Source: Melitaea cinxia (Eukaryota > Arthropoda > Insecta > Lepidoptera > Nymphalidae). Taken from it: 64,000 nt of DNA. Below, piece after piece: positions 51,601-54,098 of this stretch (position 1 is the first letter of the stretch; each line of letters opens with the position of its first letter). The stretch lies in NCBI RefSeq assembly GCF_905220565.1, contig NC_059406.1, forward strand, positions 11,480,001 to 11,544,000, written 5' to 3'. A program made the position numbers and the translations under genes. The notes below the pieces were generated by a model. The model had not been told where the DNA came from. It searched no databases and saw only the letters and a program-made list of their open reading frames with translations.

Positions 51601-54098
51601 TGTACTTCCACGCCGGAGGCAACGGTCTCAAGAAGTCGTTCCTAGAAAAAAGTCCCGAGCTACAGTCGCTACGATACGCTTTAAGTCTGTACACTCAGAC
51701 CACTGACACGCTCATTAGAACCTTTGTTACTAGTCAGCAAAATCAAGGTAAGAAAATGAGACGAATTTAATCAAATTTGAACCTTACTTACAGGAACTAA
51801 AGGGCATATTGAAATATCCCATAAAACTCATCATTGGCCTTATAGACGGACTATTGATTTAGACAGTGTTAGACAGACACTGTGTCGCCTAGGACATTCT
51901 TCAGGAACACGCAGAGTTGCCCAAGCTCCGTGCCACCCTCTCGACCTCACTGGCTAGGCCCACAGGAACGACGAGTCGATACGTGTGGAGCCAGTTCGGC
52001 TGCAGGAGTCTTGCGCAATTTAGAGCTATGCCACGAATGCTTGACGGAGACCCCATTCCGGGTTTCAAATGAAGTTTTCCTTCTCCAGGACCCTGACGAT
52101 TTTGAACCAGGTTTATCCCTCGGTCGCCTTTTACGACCCCCGCGGGAAGAAAGGGAGTGGTGCTATGCTACTCGGCCGACACCACACGGCACATAAAACT
52201 AGAGTTTAAAAAACTTCTTTGCCTGATAGAAATTAAAATTTTAGTGTATTAAACTATTTAGCTAAACGAATAGGAATCGAATAACAGCCTAAGTCTTGAA
52301 AAGCATTGAAGTCTAAAATATAATTATTATAATTGTTTTTTTTTTTTTTGCAGACGCAGCTGTTGCCGAGGAAGGTAGCGTTGGAGAGGTGTCGCTCCAA
52401 GTAGATCTGTTCACTCATCCTGGCACGGGTGAACACAAGATCACAGTGAAAGGTACGTTGTATAAGTTAAAATTTAAAAGCAACAATATAAACTGCGTAA
52501 AACAACATCCAATACGAATACATTTGTAAAAAATAAAAATTAGAATTTGTATTTGAAAATTATGATTGTTACTATTTTTGCGTTAGAGTAATCAATAAGG
52601 TTTGAATTTTAATTTGTTTTTTAATTGTTTTTCTTTTAGTGGTTGCTGCCAATGATCTTAAGTGGGTAATAGCCAGTGGTATGTTCCGTGCGTTCATCGA
52701 AGTAAACCTGATTGGACCTCATTTAGCTGACAAGAAGAGAAAATTCGCCACCAAGTCAAAGAGCAACAACTGGAGTCCTAAATTCAATGAGACCTTCCAC
52801 TTGTAAGTTTCACTTGTACCTGTTTGACTAAGTTATTTATTTTATATTTTTAACGTTAAAATTTTTATACTGTCTGTTTATTTTCTGTACTAAGAAAGGT
52901 TTATATCAAAATATACCCATTGTGGTCGCACAACTTTTTAAAGCTAACAAAAATTAATCAAAATCAAACAAAAATTATCTAATTTGATAAAAAAGATTTT
53001 TTGCCGCTATTGCGACTATGTCGCTCTGTTATTATACATTTATGTTAATACAATTACATGATTGATTGAACTTCATCGACCAATTTATACAATTTCTTTG
53101 CCGAAATAGATTCTGGTTTTGTCAAAATACTATTACATTCTCTAAAATTCGTATAAAATAGTTTATTATAAAATAGTTTATTATTGATAAAATATTATTG
53201 CACCATTTTCTTGGCGTCTTCTGGTTTCGTTCTTAACACATTCCATTAATATATGATAGGCATCCTCTACTGCTCCACAAGCTGAACAATTATTGATAAA
53301 ATATTATTGTACCATAGATATTAGATTTTCTAAAACTAGTAATGTGTGCCAACTGCAGCATGGTGAGTGCGACGGAACAGCTGGAGCTGTTCGAGCTGCA
53401 CGTGTGCGTGCGCGACTACTGCTTCGCGCGAGAGGACCGGCTCGTGGGCGTCGCGGTCATGCGCCTCGCCGACATCGCTGAACAGGTGCGTGCCACACAA
53501 CACCATTTATAAAGTTCTCGTGTCGCGGTGTTTGTAGTTAAACTCCTCCGAAACGGCTTGGCTGATTCTCATGAAATTTTGTGTGCATATTGGGTAGGTC
53601 TGAGAATCGAACGACATCTAATTTTGATCCCCCTAAGTTATAGCGGGGGGGGGGGATTGAGGAAGTTAGTATATAGCAAAACAACGTTTGCGGGGTCAGC
53701 TAATTTAACTCTAAAAATATTTGATCGATTTAGCCTGTAACATCCTACTGTTAGGCAAAGGCCAATCCTGCATGGGGAAGAAGGGTAAAATATTTATATT
53801 GCTAAAATTGTTTCAAGATTTCTGTGGTGAATGGATCCCGAAAATGGAACAGATGAAACTATTGACAAAACGTCCTTTATAAAAAATCTAATGTGTTTTA
53901 CATTTTTATTATTTTTATTTTTAGGGATCATGTGCATGCTGGCTTCCTCTTGGTACTCGCGTTAAGATGGATGAAACCGGCTGGACAATACTTAGGATCC
54001 TCTCACAGAGGCACAGCGATGAAGTCGCGCGAGAATTCGTCAAACTGAAATCAGAAATGCGAGCAGAAGCACCTACCGGTAGCCAAGGACCGTCGTGA
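1..54098 (+). CDS. unc-13: unc-13 (Munc13 family) gene, 5' partial, 27 exon positions
   Basis: Unc-13 opens syntaxin and primes synaptic vesicles at the presynaptic active zone, under diacylglycerol and calcium control. Seen here: C1 zinc finger, C2B, MUN and C2C in the family order, split into GT-AG exons whose phases agree at every junction. Exons 2-27 (with 7a) total 3,714 nt including the stop, an exact multiple of three. With the long 5' exon the product is about 2,469 residues, longer than typical mammalian Munc13-1, because of a very large disordered N-terminal region resembling long arthropod isoforms. The true start is upstream of the window. Intron sizes run from about 128 bp to 24.5 kb. 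Identification rests on recognised family blocks such as NPFYSNIDSMPDIRPRRKSI, MSTLLANINAYYAHTTAS and SPKFNETF. Confidence 0.97.
3699..5593 (+). other. unc-13 intron 1
   Basis: AT-rich intron between a GTAAGT donor and a TTTTATTTTTAG acceptor. It holds a poly-A run near 4134-4151 and several AATAAA hexamers (for example near 5526). I see no coding segment or recognisable transposon. If the exon 1 donor were skipped, translation would stop at 3746. Confidence 0.7.
5594..5637 (+). CDS. unc-13: unc-13 exon 2 (44 nt)
   Basis: Small exon between a strong acceptor (TTTTATTTTTAG) and a GTATGA donor. Phase 0 in, phase 2 out. It encodes a Gly/Asn-rich linker (NGTGGFNEQGGRGN) joining the N-terminal region to the conserved NPFYSNID block. 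Its phases fit exons 1 and 3, which is the main support for splicing exon 1 at 3698. Confidence 0.85.
5797..5887 (+). CDS. unc-13: unc-13 exon 3
   Basis: Begins after TTTCAATAG and ends at CTT|GTAAGT. It encodes the highly conserved segment DNPFYSNIDSMPDIRPRRKS followed by IPLVSEL, a hallmark just upstream of the C1 domain in invertebrate Unc-13. Confidence 0.95.
5888..7269 (+). other. unc-13 intron 3
   Basis: AT-rich intron of about 1.4 kb. No gene, tRNA-like box or transposon recognised. A short T-rich tract ends in the TGCTGTGTAG acceptor. Confidence 0.6.
7270..7344 (+). CDS. unc-13: unc-13 exon 4
   Basis: 75-nt phase 0-0 exon encoding TMAATKRNAGLTSAV then HRATLNDEEL, a conserved stretch preceding the C1 domain. 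Acceptor TGTGTAG, donor GTACGT. Confidence 0.95.
7473..7692 (+). CDS. unc-13: unc-13 exon 5: C1 (diacylglycerol/phorbol ester) domain
   Basis: Begins KMHVYKKTLQALIYPISS and contains a complete C1 zinc finger. The ligand spacing reads H-x12-C-x2-C-x13-C-x2-C-x4-H-x2-C-x7-C, all eight zinc ligands present, from HNFVLW to NADC. In the family this domain binds diacylglycerol and recruits the protein to membranes. Phase 0 in, phase 1 out (CAG A|GTAAGC). Confidence 0.97.
7693..10454 (+). other. unc-13 intron 5
   Basis: 2.76-kb intron, AT-rich for most of its length. There is a short GC-rich patch near 9605-9680. The last 240 bp (10215-10454) switch to GC-rich sequence that looks transposon-derived (separate entry). 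No exon recognised. Confidence 0.6.
10215..10454 (-). repeat. GC-rich, probably transposon-derived segment abutting a splice acceptor
   Basis: Base composition changes sharply at about 10228 and stays GC-rich up to the exon 6 acceptor. Two overlapping minus-strand frames are open across it, one of them running into exon 6; both are likely shadows. The repeat family was not identified; transposon origin is inferred from composition and lack of coding logic on the + strand. Confidence 0.35.
10455..10575 (+). CDS. unc-13: unc-13 exon 6: C1-C2B linker
   Basis: Acceptor GTGTTTCGCAG, donor GTACTT; phase 1 in, phase 2 out. It encodes AAEKSSKHGAEDKANSII, TAMKERMKQRERDKPEIFEL and I, the conserved charged linker after the C1 domain. 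Confidence 0.95.
10576..12304 (+). other. unc-13 intron 6
   Basis: Holds the SINE at 10677-11038 and an inverted pair of GGAACGAAGTTCC-type motifs (about 11636 and 11966) that could be ends of a MITE. The remainder is AT-rich without recognised content. It ends at the exon 7a acceptor ACGCGTGTTCAG. Confidence 0.6.
10677..11038 (-). mobile_element. tRNA-derived SINE with intact 16-bp target duplication
   Basis: The insert lies between two copies of GATGATCGACATCTTA (10677-10692 and 11023-11038). On the minus strand the head is tRNA-like, with a B-box-like GGTTCGATCC, and the far end carries the sequence complementary to CAGCCTGTAATATCCCACT. The same family recurs in the window (17039, 25891, 31435, 43566, 57711). 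The exact target duplication suggests a fairly young insertion. Confidence 0.8.
12305..12399 (+). CDS. unc-13: unc-13 exon 7a: alternative start of C2B
   Basis: Phase 2 in, phase 1 out, 95 nt. It encodes IEQEGHSAHMSTVKQSVLDG then TSKWSAKIAIT. The C-terminal part starts the first beta strand of C2B and matches the common Munc13 form (VKQSVLDGTSKW). Downstream exon 7b has the same entry and exit phases and repeats the GTSKWS-KIAIT core, so the two appear to be alternatives. Confidence 0.88.
12539..12645 (+). CDS. unc-13: unc-13 exon 7b: alternative version of exon 7
   Basis: Uses acceptor GTGGCGGCCAG (12537-12538) and donor GTTTGC; phase 2 in, phase 1 out, 107 nt. It encodes RTFNVDPDTHIDSLEQAEQI then TIEGTSKWSCKIAIT. 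Both phases match exon 7a, and the last 12 codons are near-duplicates of 7a with one Ala to Cys change. Joining 7a to 7b shifts the frame and meets a TAG after about a dozen codons. I recall similar VDPDTHIDSLEQAEQ sequences in some insect Unc-13 isoforms. A stronger-looking acceptor at 12437 gives stops in either incoming phase. Confidence 0.8.
12646..13950 (+). other. unc-13 intron 7
   Basis: 1.3-kb AT-rich intron. No repeat family or extra exon recognised. Confidence 0.6.
13951..14092 (+). CDS. unc-13: unc-13 exon 8: C2B core
   Basis: Encodes ICAQGLIAKDKSGTSDPYVT then VQVSKVKKRTRTMPQELNPI and WNEKFY. The Asp residues of the first calcium-binding loop (AKDKSGTSDPY) are present. Phase 1 in, phase 2 out (TTT TAT TT|GTAAGT). 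Confidence 0.97.
14236..14362 (+). CDS. unc-13: unc-13 exon 9: C2B calcium loop 3
   Basis: Encodes ECHNSSDRIKVRVWDEDNDL then KSKLRQKLTRESDDFLGQTI and IE. WDEDND supplies the acidic residues of the third calcium-binding loop, so C2B is expected to bind calcium. Phase 2 in, phase 0 out. Confidence 0.97.
14642..14782 (+). CDS. unc-13: unc-13 exon 10: end of C2B
   Basis: 141-nt phase 0-0 exon encoding [40 protein letters not shown] and VAPYHVQ. It closes C2B and enters the linker to MUN. The donor CAA|GTAAGT opens the 24.5-kb intron. Confidence 0.97.
15219..15267 (+). repeat. 15-bp tandem repeat (about 3 copies)
   Basis: TTAGGGCTTGTAGAG repeated about three times in tandem, the third copy with one change. 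It lies inside intron 10 with no evident function. Confidence 0.75.
15620..16085 (+). repeat. Possible interspersed repeat, unclassified
   Basis: Contains blocks rich in short G runs (GGGGTTGGGGGG near 15700), a T run at 16028-16045 and GGCGGGGGCACTACC just after. Composition differs from the surrounding intron. I suspect a transposon fragment but cannot name it. Confidence 0.3.
17039..17150 (-). repeat. SINE fragment (same family as 10693-11022)
   Basis: Matches the tail part of the SINE at 10693 (CCTGTAAAATCCCACGGCTAGGCATAGGCC and following, with mismatches), then breaks off. The tRNA-like head is absent, so this is a truncated, aged copy. Confidence 0.65.
17756..17990 (+). mobile_element. 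tRNA-derived SINE
   Basis: Starts with an A-box-like TTAGCGCAGTTTG and a B-box-like GGTTCGATTCC about 45 bp later, followed by an AT-rich tail. The A/B spacing fits an RNA polymerase III promoter of tRNA origin. It does not fold as a full tRNA and is therefore not called as a tRNA gene. Confidence 0.6.
18290..18470 (+). repeat. Interspersed repeat piece shared with 63040-63125
   Basis: A stretch around ATGAGTGAAATTCGCG (18415-18435) recurs with similar flanks at 63090-63115, including the T-rich sequence before it and an AGAAAAC-type sequence after it. Family unknown. Confidence 0.35.
22284..22445 (+). mobile_element. tRNA-derived SINE, degenerate
   Basis: An A-box-like GTTAGCGTAGTGATTAG and a degraded B box (CAGTTCGATCTT) lie about 45 bp apart, followed by a SINE-like tail. 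Confidence 0.5.
24055..24304 (+). mobile_element. RTE-like non-LTR 3' end with ATG-repeat tail
   Basis: GC-rich block from GACCGATGGCGGAATAACC to GTGGAGGCCTATGTTCAGCAG, ending in a (ATG)n tail near 24284-24304. Four related copies occur in the window (27520, 32974, 38631, 62611). Similar 3' ends are abundant in Lepidoptera; the RTE label is from memory. Confidence 0.6.
25891..26235 (+). mobile_element. tRNA-derived SINE, full-length-looking
   Basis: Best head in the window: A-box-like TTGGCGCAACGG near 25896 and B box GGTTCGATCCC near 25949, then the body shared with 10693-11022 reading out to CCCAGCAGTGGGATATAACAG and a (CAGG)n tail. Plus orientation, opposite to the copies at 10693 and 57711. 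Confidence 0.7.
27520..27592 (+). repeat. RTE-like 3' end fragment
   Basis: Only the last part of the family is present: GTGGAGGCCTATGTCCAGCAG followed by a short ATG-repeat tail. Confidence 0.55.
27845..27985 (+). repeat. Unclassified repeat-like block
   Basis: A TTTAT-rich start followed by GTACAATAAATACACT and a GC-richer GCCACCACCAGCCAACC segment, ending in an A run. The structure resembles the reverse complement of a LINE or SINE 3' region; family not known. Confidence 0.3.
28201..28246 (+). repeat. Short tandem duplication (about 22 bp x2)
   Basis: AATAAATACTAAATGTTATACGTT occurs twice head to tail. Confidence 0.8.
29085..29113. repeat. Perfect 13-bp inverted repeat, 3-bp loop
   Basis: ATACCGCAGTGAA, then ATA, then its exact reverse complement. 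It is isolated in AT-rich intron sequence; no flanking terminator or gene. Confidence 0.85.
29459..29900 (+). repeat. Repeat family R1, near-complete copy
   Basis: Runs from ACCGACTTCAAAGAAAGGAG through GGTACCATGATAAGGAAACC and ATCGAGGGAAACTCTCG to TTTGCCTGCAAACACAATT. Related copies at 45309-45609 and 63210-63826 (inverted), and split at 34855-34885 / 37150-37250. No open frame seen, so a non-autonomous element of unknown class. Confidence 0.7.
31435..31690 (-). repeat. SINE-family fragment, diverged
   Basis: Resembles the body of the SINE at 10693 (GGCTGTAACATCCCACTGCTGGGCATAGG and on), with decay after about 31600. It lies just upstream of the ATGT-rich simple repeats at 31711-31775. Confidence 0.55.
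31850..32035 (+). repeat. LINE-type 3' end fragment plus tRNA-like reverse SINE head
   Basis: GGAAGAGATCGCTTTTTAGCGATAAGGCCGCC is a motif I recall as a common lepidopteran LINE 3' region, ending near 31985 at CAATAAAGTG. Directly after, GAGCGGGAAGCGAACCCGC is a reverse B-box-like sequence of a SINE head. Confidence 0.5.
32974..33263 (-). mobile_element. RTE-like 3' end, inverted copy
   Basis: Reverse complement of the family at 24055 and 38631: CCACTACTGGACATAGGCCTCC near 32995, CACGCTGGGCAGGCGGG near 33048, ending GAGAGGGGGTGGCTATATTC near 33218. Confidence 0.6.
34876..35175 (-). CDS. Retrotransposon protease (pro), truncated
   Basis: Reads in the -1 frame relative to gag. It contains the retropepsin active-site motif LDTGASRTIVN (DTGA) followed by a hydrophobic strand (IPVLGEM). 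The last residues of the frame are already flanking sequence. The rest of pol is absent, so it cannot make a working enzyme set. Confidence 0.7.
   Translation of the reverse strand, partial: GKRIKARTKGRVLADAEEAPITVISQACSGNSLAIQGTINGTDCKMTLDTGASRTIVNPKLVKAARGHKRRINCRLLTASGQPIPVLGEMLLLCYLLSM
35163..36665 (-). pseudogene. Retrotransposon gag, interrupted by one stop
   Basis: About 500 codons in one frame from the ATG at 36665 to the TAA at 35163-35165, with a single in-frame TAG at 35847-35849. N-terminal part: Pro/Thr-rich repeats (APPT units), then 10-11-residue repeats of EQTSFKLQEL type and a predicted coiled coil. C-terminal part: a capsid-like helical region, a CCHC zinc knuckle (C-x2-C-x4-H-x4-C in CYKCGERGHIQLNC) and a charged tail. 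Gag would form the particle and bind RNA. Confidence 0.75.
35169..35175 (-). other. Probable -1 ribosomal frameshift slippery site (GGGAAAC)
   Basis: On the minus strand, GGGAAAC lies in the correct X XXY YYZ register (CAG GGA AAC), one codon before the gag stop. Slipping by -1 enters exactly the frame that carries the DTGA protease. Confidence 0.65.
36686..37149 (-). repeat. LTR (464 bp) of the retrotransposon
   Basis: Ends are the perfect inverted pair TGTTACG / CGTAACA. On the minus strand a TATAAATA box (about 36950-36957) lies about 30 bp before TTCAGTTCAGT (about 36911-36922), which contains the arthropod initiator TCAGT. Adjacent internal sequence has TGGTGTCGGAAGTG, a plausible tRNA primer-binding site starting with TGG two bases from the LTR. 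Confidence 0.75.
37150..37255 (-). repeat. Right remnant of repeat R1 split by the LTR element
   Basis: ACGTAGGTAGGCGAAAAAATAGTCAAG and following match R1 in the orientation of 63210-63826. The left remnant (CCGACTGCAATTACATCGAC) is at about 34855-34885. Confidence 0.6.
38631..38968 (+). mobile_element. RTE-like 3' end, long copy
   Basis: Starts GCTGTGTGGTTACGGCAG and includes CCACCCCCTCTCTTCCCGTG, then the shared body to GACTGCGATAGGCTGAAGTG and a short ATGA tail, about 300 bp upstream of exon 11. Confidence 0.65.
39276..39454 (+). CDS. unc-13: unc-13 exon 11: start of MUN region
   Basis: Encodes YTCLHENLFHYLCEENGGAV, TLPAARGDDAWKIYFNDIPE and EIVDEFAMRYGIEAIYQAMT. Acceptor TTTTTGTTCACAG; phase 0 in, phase 2 out (AC|GTAAGA). 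It continues directly from exon 10 across the giant intron. Confidence 0.97.
39455..40537 (+). other. unc-13 intron 11
   Basis: 1.1-kb AT-rich intron with an (ACA)n-rich patch near 39595-39622. No other content recognised. Confidence 0.6.
40538..40688 (+). CDS. unc-13: unc-13 exon 12: MUN
   Basis: Encodes HFHCLSTKYLCAGVPAVMST, LLANINAYYAHTTASSAVSA and SDRFAASNFG, among the most conserved stretches of the family. Phase 2 in, phase 0 out. Confidence 0.97.
40689..41089 (+). other. unc-13 intron 12
   Basis: 401-bp AT-rich intron; nothing recognised besides a good acceptor (ATTTTTTGCAG). Confidence 0.7.
41090..41248 (+). CDS. unc-13: unc-13 exon 13: MUN
   Basis: Phase 0-0, encodes KEKFVKLLDQLHNSLRIDLS, MYRNNFPASSAEKLMDLKST and VDLLTSITFFRMK. 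Near-invariant in the family. Confidence 0.97.
41249..41603 (+). other. unc-13 intron 13 with SINE-like remnant
   Basis: About 41390-41545 looks like a decayed reverse tRNA-SINE (GTGGGGATCGAACTTACGAC near 41517 is a degraded B box). The rest is AT-rich. Confidence 0.5.
41604..41729 (+). CDS. unc-13: unc-13 exon 14: MUN
   Basis: Phase 0-0, encodes VQELSSPPRASTVVKDCVKA then CLRSTYQFLFENCYELYNRE and FQ. Confidence 0.97.
41980..42147 (+). CDS. unc-13: unc-13 exon 15: MUN
   Basis: Phase 0-0, encodes VDPNEAKRDPSDHGPQLDSV, DFWHKLIALIVSVIEEDRNS and YAPVLNQFPQELNIGQ. Confidence 0.97.
42148..42462 (+). other. unc-13 intron 15
   Basis: 315-bp intron. A short piece near 42335-42385 resembles a degraded SINE head; otherwise nothing recognised. 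Confidence 0.5.
42463..42576 (+). CDS. unc-13: unc-13 exon 16: MUN
   Basis: Phase 0-0, encodes LSAATMWSLFAVDMKYALEE then HEQHRLCKSSAYMNLHFK. Acceptor TTGTTTTCACAG. Confidence 0.97.
42577..43222 (+). other. unc-13 intron 16
   Basis: 646-bp AT-rich intron; no repeat or RNA gene recognised. Confidence 0.65.
43223..43390 (+). CDS. unc-13: unc-13 exon 17: MUN
   Basis: Phase 0-0, encodes VKWLHTNYVKDVPPYCGAVP, EYPAWFEPFVMQWLNENDDV and SLEYLNGAFNRDKRDG. The donor is GGG|GTTAGA, weaker than its neighbours. Confidence 0.96.
43391..44328 (+). other. unc-13 intron 17
   Basis: Contains the SINE-derived pieces at 43566-43885. The remainder is AT-rich without recognised content. Confidence 0.6.
43566..43885 (-). 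mobile_element. Composite of two reverse SINE pieces
   Basis: 43566-43745 matches the body of the 10693 SINE family. 43797-43885 is a different tRNA-like head in reverse, with the B-box complement GGGAATCGAACCCGA and a GGCGCCACCGACACGCC segment. The two may be a chimeric SINE or adjacent insertions. Confidence 0.55.
44329..44550 (+). CDS. unc-13: unc-13 exon 18: MUN
   Basis: Phase 0-0, 74 codons: FQKSSEHALFSNSVVDVFTQ, LTQCFDVVSKLECPDPEIWK, RYMKRFAKTIVKVLVAYADI and VKKEFPEHLKEERV. This is the conserved MHD1 area. Confidence 0.97.
44551..44924 (+). other. unc-13 intron 18
   Basis: 374-bp intron with a short GTATGT-rich simple repeat near 44763-44815; acceptor TTTTTTTCTTGCAG. Confidence 0.65.
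44925..45091 (+). CDS. unc-13: unc-13 exon 19: MUN
   Basis: Encodes ACILMNNIQQLRVQLEKMFE, AMGGSKLERDAADILNDLQA and SLNSTLDELASMFAI. Phase 0 in, phase 2 out (ATC AG|GTATAT). Confidence 0.97.
45309..45609 (+). repeat. Repeat family R1, internally deleted copy
   Basis: Same order and orientation as 29459-29900 (GGAGGTTACTCAATTCGAC, GGTACCATGATAAGGAAACC, TTTTTTCGTCTACTTACG, GCTAGCAAACACAATT) but shorter in the middle. Confidence 0.65.
45851..46213 (+). repeat. Direct tandem duplication, period about 175 bp
   Basis: CCTACCTCAGTAAAATGTAATCTC at 45851 recurs at 46026 as CCTACCTAAGTAAAATGTAATCTC, and both halves continue through CTGGGCAGGAG and AGGNGAAAGGGGANGA to TCTTTCTGC. The second copy carries a roughly 30-bp insertion near 46080-46110. 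Confidence 0.85.
46269..46413 (+). CDS. unc-13: unc-13 exon 20: MUN, first copy of the tandem array
   Basis: Phase 2 in, phase 0 out. Encodes LETRITASVKELGELLQKVC, GGAALPGAPQPPAHHEADEV and LRPLMDIL. Family members have DDVLRPLMDLLDGSLTLYAQ here, so the join to exon 21 (DGSLTMYAESCEK) is as expected. The exon is very GC-rich compared with the others. From position 46350 its 3' part is the start of the 130-bp tandem array. Confidence 0.93.
46350..49189 (+). repeat. 130-bp tandem array of exon 20 3' end plus intron donor, about 22 copies
   Basis: The motif AGTCAATGTT recurs at exactly 46431 + 130k for k = 0 to 21. Each unit is the last 64 nt of exon 20 (46350-46413 in copy 0) followed by 66 nt of intron: GTGAGCTCCAGCTGC, TTGTTATACTAATGG and TCGCGAACAAGCTTACTGCTC. 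Copies are almost identical. Differences seen: a G/C switch in AATGGSTCGC (C in k = 0, 2, 15, 16) and one T to C at k = 15. The intron part joins transposon-like sequence that continues past the array at 49190. Confidence 0.97.
49775..49950. repeat. GC-rich repeat-like block, unclassified
   Basis: From about TTCTACGGGCTATTCTCC to GAGGTGTAGGGCCCTGTAG. Composition contrasts with flanking sequence; no frame with protein-like character was found. Probably a transposon fragment. Confidence 0.35.
49969..50083. repeat. Hairpin element: 28-bp perfect inverted repeat around a tRNA-like B box
   Basis: 49969-49996 (AAACATTTTGAATATCATAT and on) is exactly reverse-complementary to 50056-50083. The 59-bp loop contains GGGGTTCGAACCCGC, a perfect B-box palindrome seen in tRNAs and tRNA-SINE heads. 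A short AACTTTTATTAA direct repeat occurs on both outer sides (about 49959 and 50130). Confidence 0.8.
50225..50356 (+). CDS. unc-13: unc-13 exon 21: MUN
   Basis: Phase 0-0, encodes DGSLTMYAESCEKTVLKRLL, KELWKIVMKILEKTVVLPPM and TDKT. Confidence 0.97.
50535..50678 (+). CDS. unc-13: unc-13 exon 22: between MHD1 and MHD2
   Basis: Phase 0-0, encodes MMLKNLTNNAKNLAANAKIE, DMTQLFKSTVGKQDVKHALS and GVMDISKE. This form resembles the fly Unc-13 version rather than the vertebrate one. Confidence 0.96.
50679..51527 (+). other. unc-13 intron 22
   Basis: 849-bp intron containing a repeat at about 51155-51390. The rest is AT-rich. The acceptor is CGTTTTAAACAG. Confidence 0.6.
51155..51390 (+). repeat. 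Lepidopteran-type interspersed repeat, non-coding
   Basis: ATATTAAAACGTGAAGCAAAAATTTTATACCCC with TGCGCGGACGAAGGAGTATGA is a pattern I recall as dispersed through moth and butterfly genomes. It has no coding capacity; class (MITE or Helitron) is not settled. Confidence 0.45.
51528..51747 (+). CDS. unc-13: unc-13 exon 23: MHD2 region
   Basis: Encodes HLSAEKSLTPKQCAVLDAAL, DTIKLYFHAGGNGLKKSFLE, KSPELQSLRYALSLYTQTTD and TLIRTFVTSQQNQ. Phase 0 in, phase 1 out. An alternative in-frame acceptor (CAGCAGAG|AAG at about 51543) would drop five or six residues and align more tightly with other family members. Confidence 0.93.
51748..52353 (+). other. unc-13 intron 23 with transposon fragment
   Basis: About 51830-52195 is GC-rich and repeat-like (TAGGCCCACAGGAACGACG; CGGTCGCCTTTTACGACCCC; GCCGACACCACACGGCAC), probably a LINE 3' fragment. 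The intron ends in a 14-T pyrimidine tract and GCAG. Confidence 0.6.
52354..52452 (+). CDS. unc-13: unc-13 exon 24: start of C2C
   Basis: Phase 1 in and out. Encodes AAVAEEGSVGEVSLQVDLFT then HPGTGEHKITVK, the linker and first strands of the C-terminal C2 domain. Confidence 0.96.
52640..52802 (+). CDS. unc-13: unc-13 exon 25: C2C
   Basis: Encodes VAANDLKWVIASGMFRAFIE, VNLIGPHLADKKRKFATKSK and SNNWSPKFNETFH. The first loop lacks the paired Asp residues of calcium-binding C2 domains, as is usual for C2C. Phase 1 in, phase 2 out. Confidence 0.97.
52803..53358 (+). other. unc-13 intron 25
   Basis: 556-bp AT-rich intron with a short direct repeat of ATTGATAAAATATTATTG (about 53183 and 53291). 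No gene recognised. Confidence 0.6.
53359..53485 (+). CDS. unc-13: unc-13 exon 26: C2C
   Basis: Phase 2 in, phase 0 out. Encodes MVSATEQLELFELHVCVRDY then CFAREDRLVGVAVMRLADIA and EQ. GC-rich, like exon 20. Confidence 0.95.
53509..53703 (+). mobile_element. Helitron-like 3' terminal fragment
   Basis: Contains CTCCTCCGAAACGGCTTGGC, a G-run block and an end at ACAACGTTTGCGGGGTCAGCTAA, matching the CTRR-type terminus known for lepidopteran Helitrons. No coding sequence; non-autonomous or truncated. It lies in intron 26. Confidence 0.55.
53734..53780 (-). repeat. Small SINE-family scrap
   Basis: GCCTGTAACATCCTACTGTTAGGCAAAGGCC resembles the tail of the 10693 SINE family. Confidence 0.45.
53925..54098 (+). 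CDS. unc-13: unc-13 exon 27: end of C2C and stop
   Basis: Encodes GSCACWLPLGTRVKMDETGW, TILRILSQRHSDEVAREFVK, LKSEMRAEAPTGSQGPS and TGA. The conserved ending is LSQR-DEVA-EFVKLKSE; the last dozen residues are species-specific. Confidence 0.97.
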   Translation, partial: GSCACWLPLGTRVKMDETGWTILRILSQRHSDEVAREFVKLKSEMRAEAPTGSQGPS

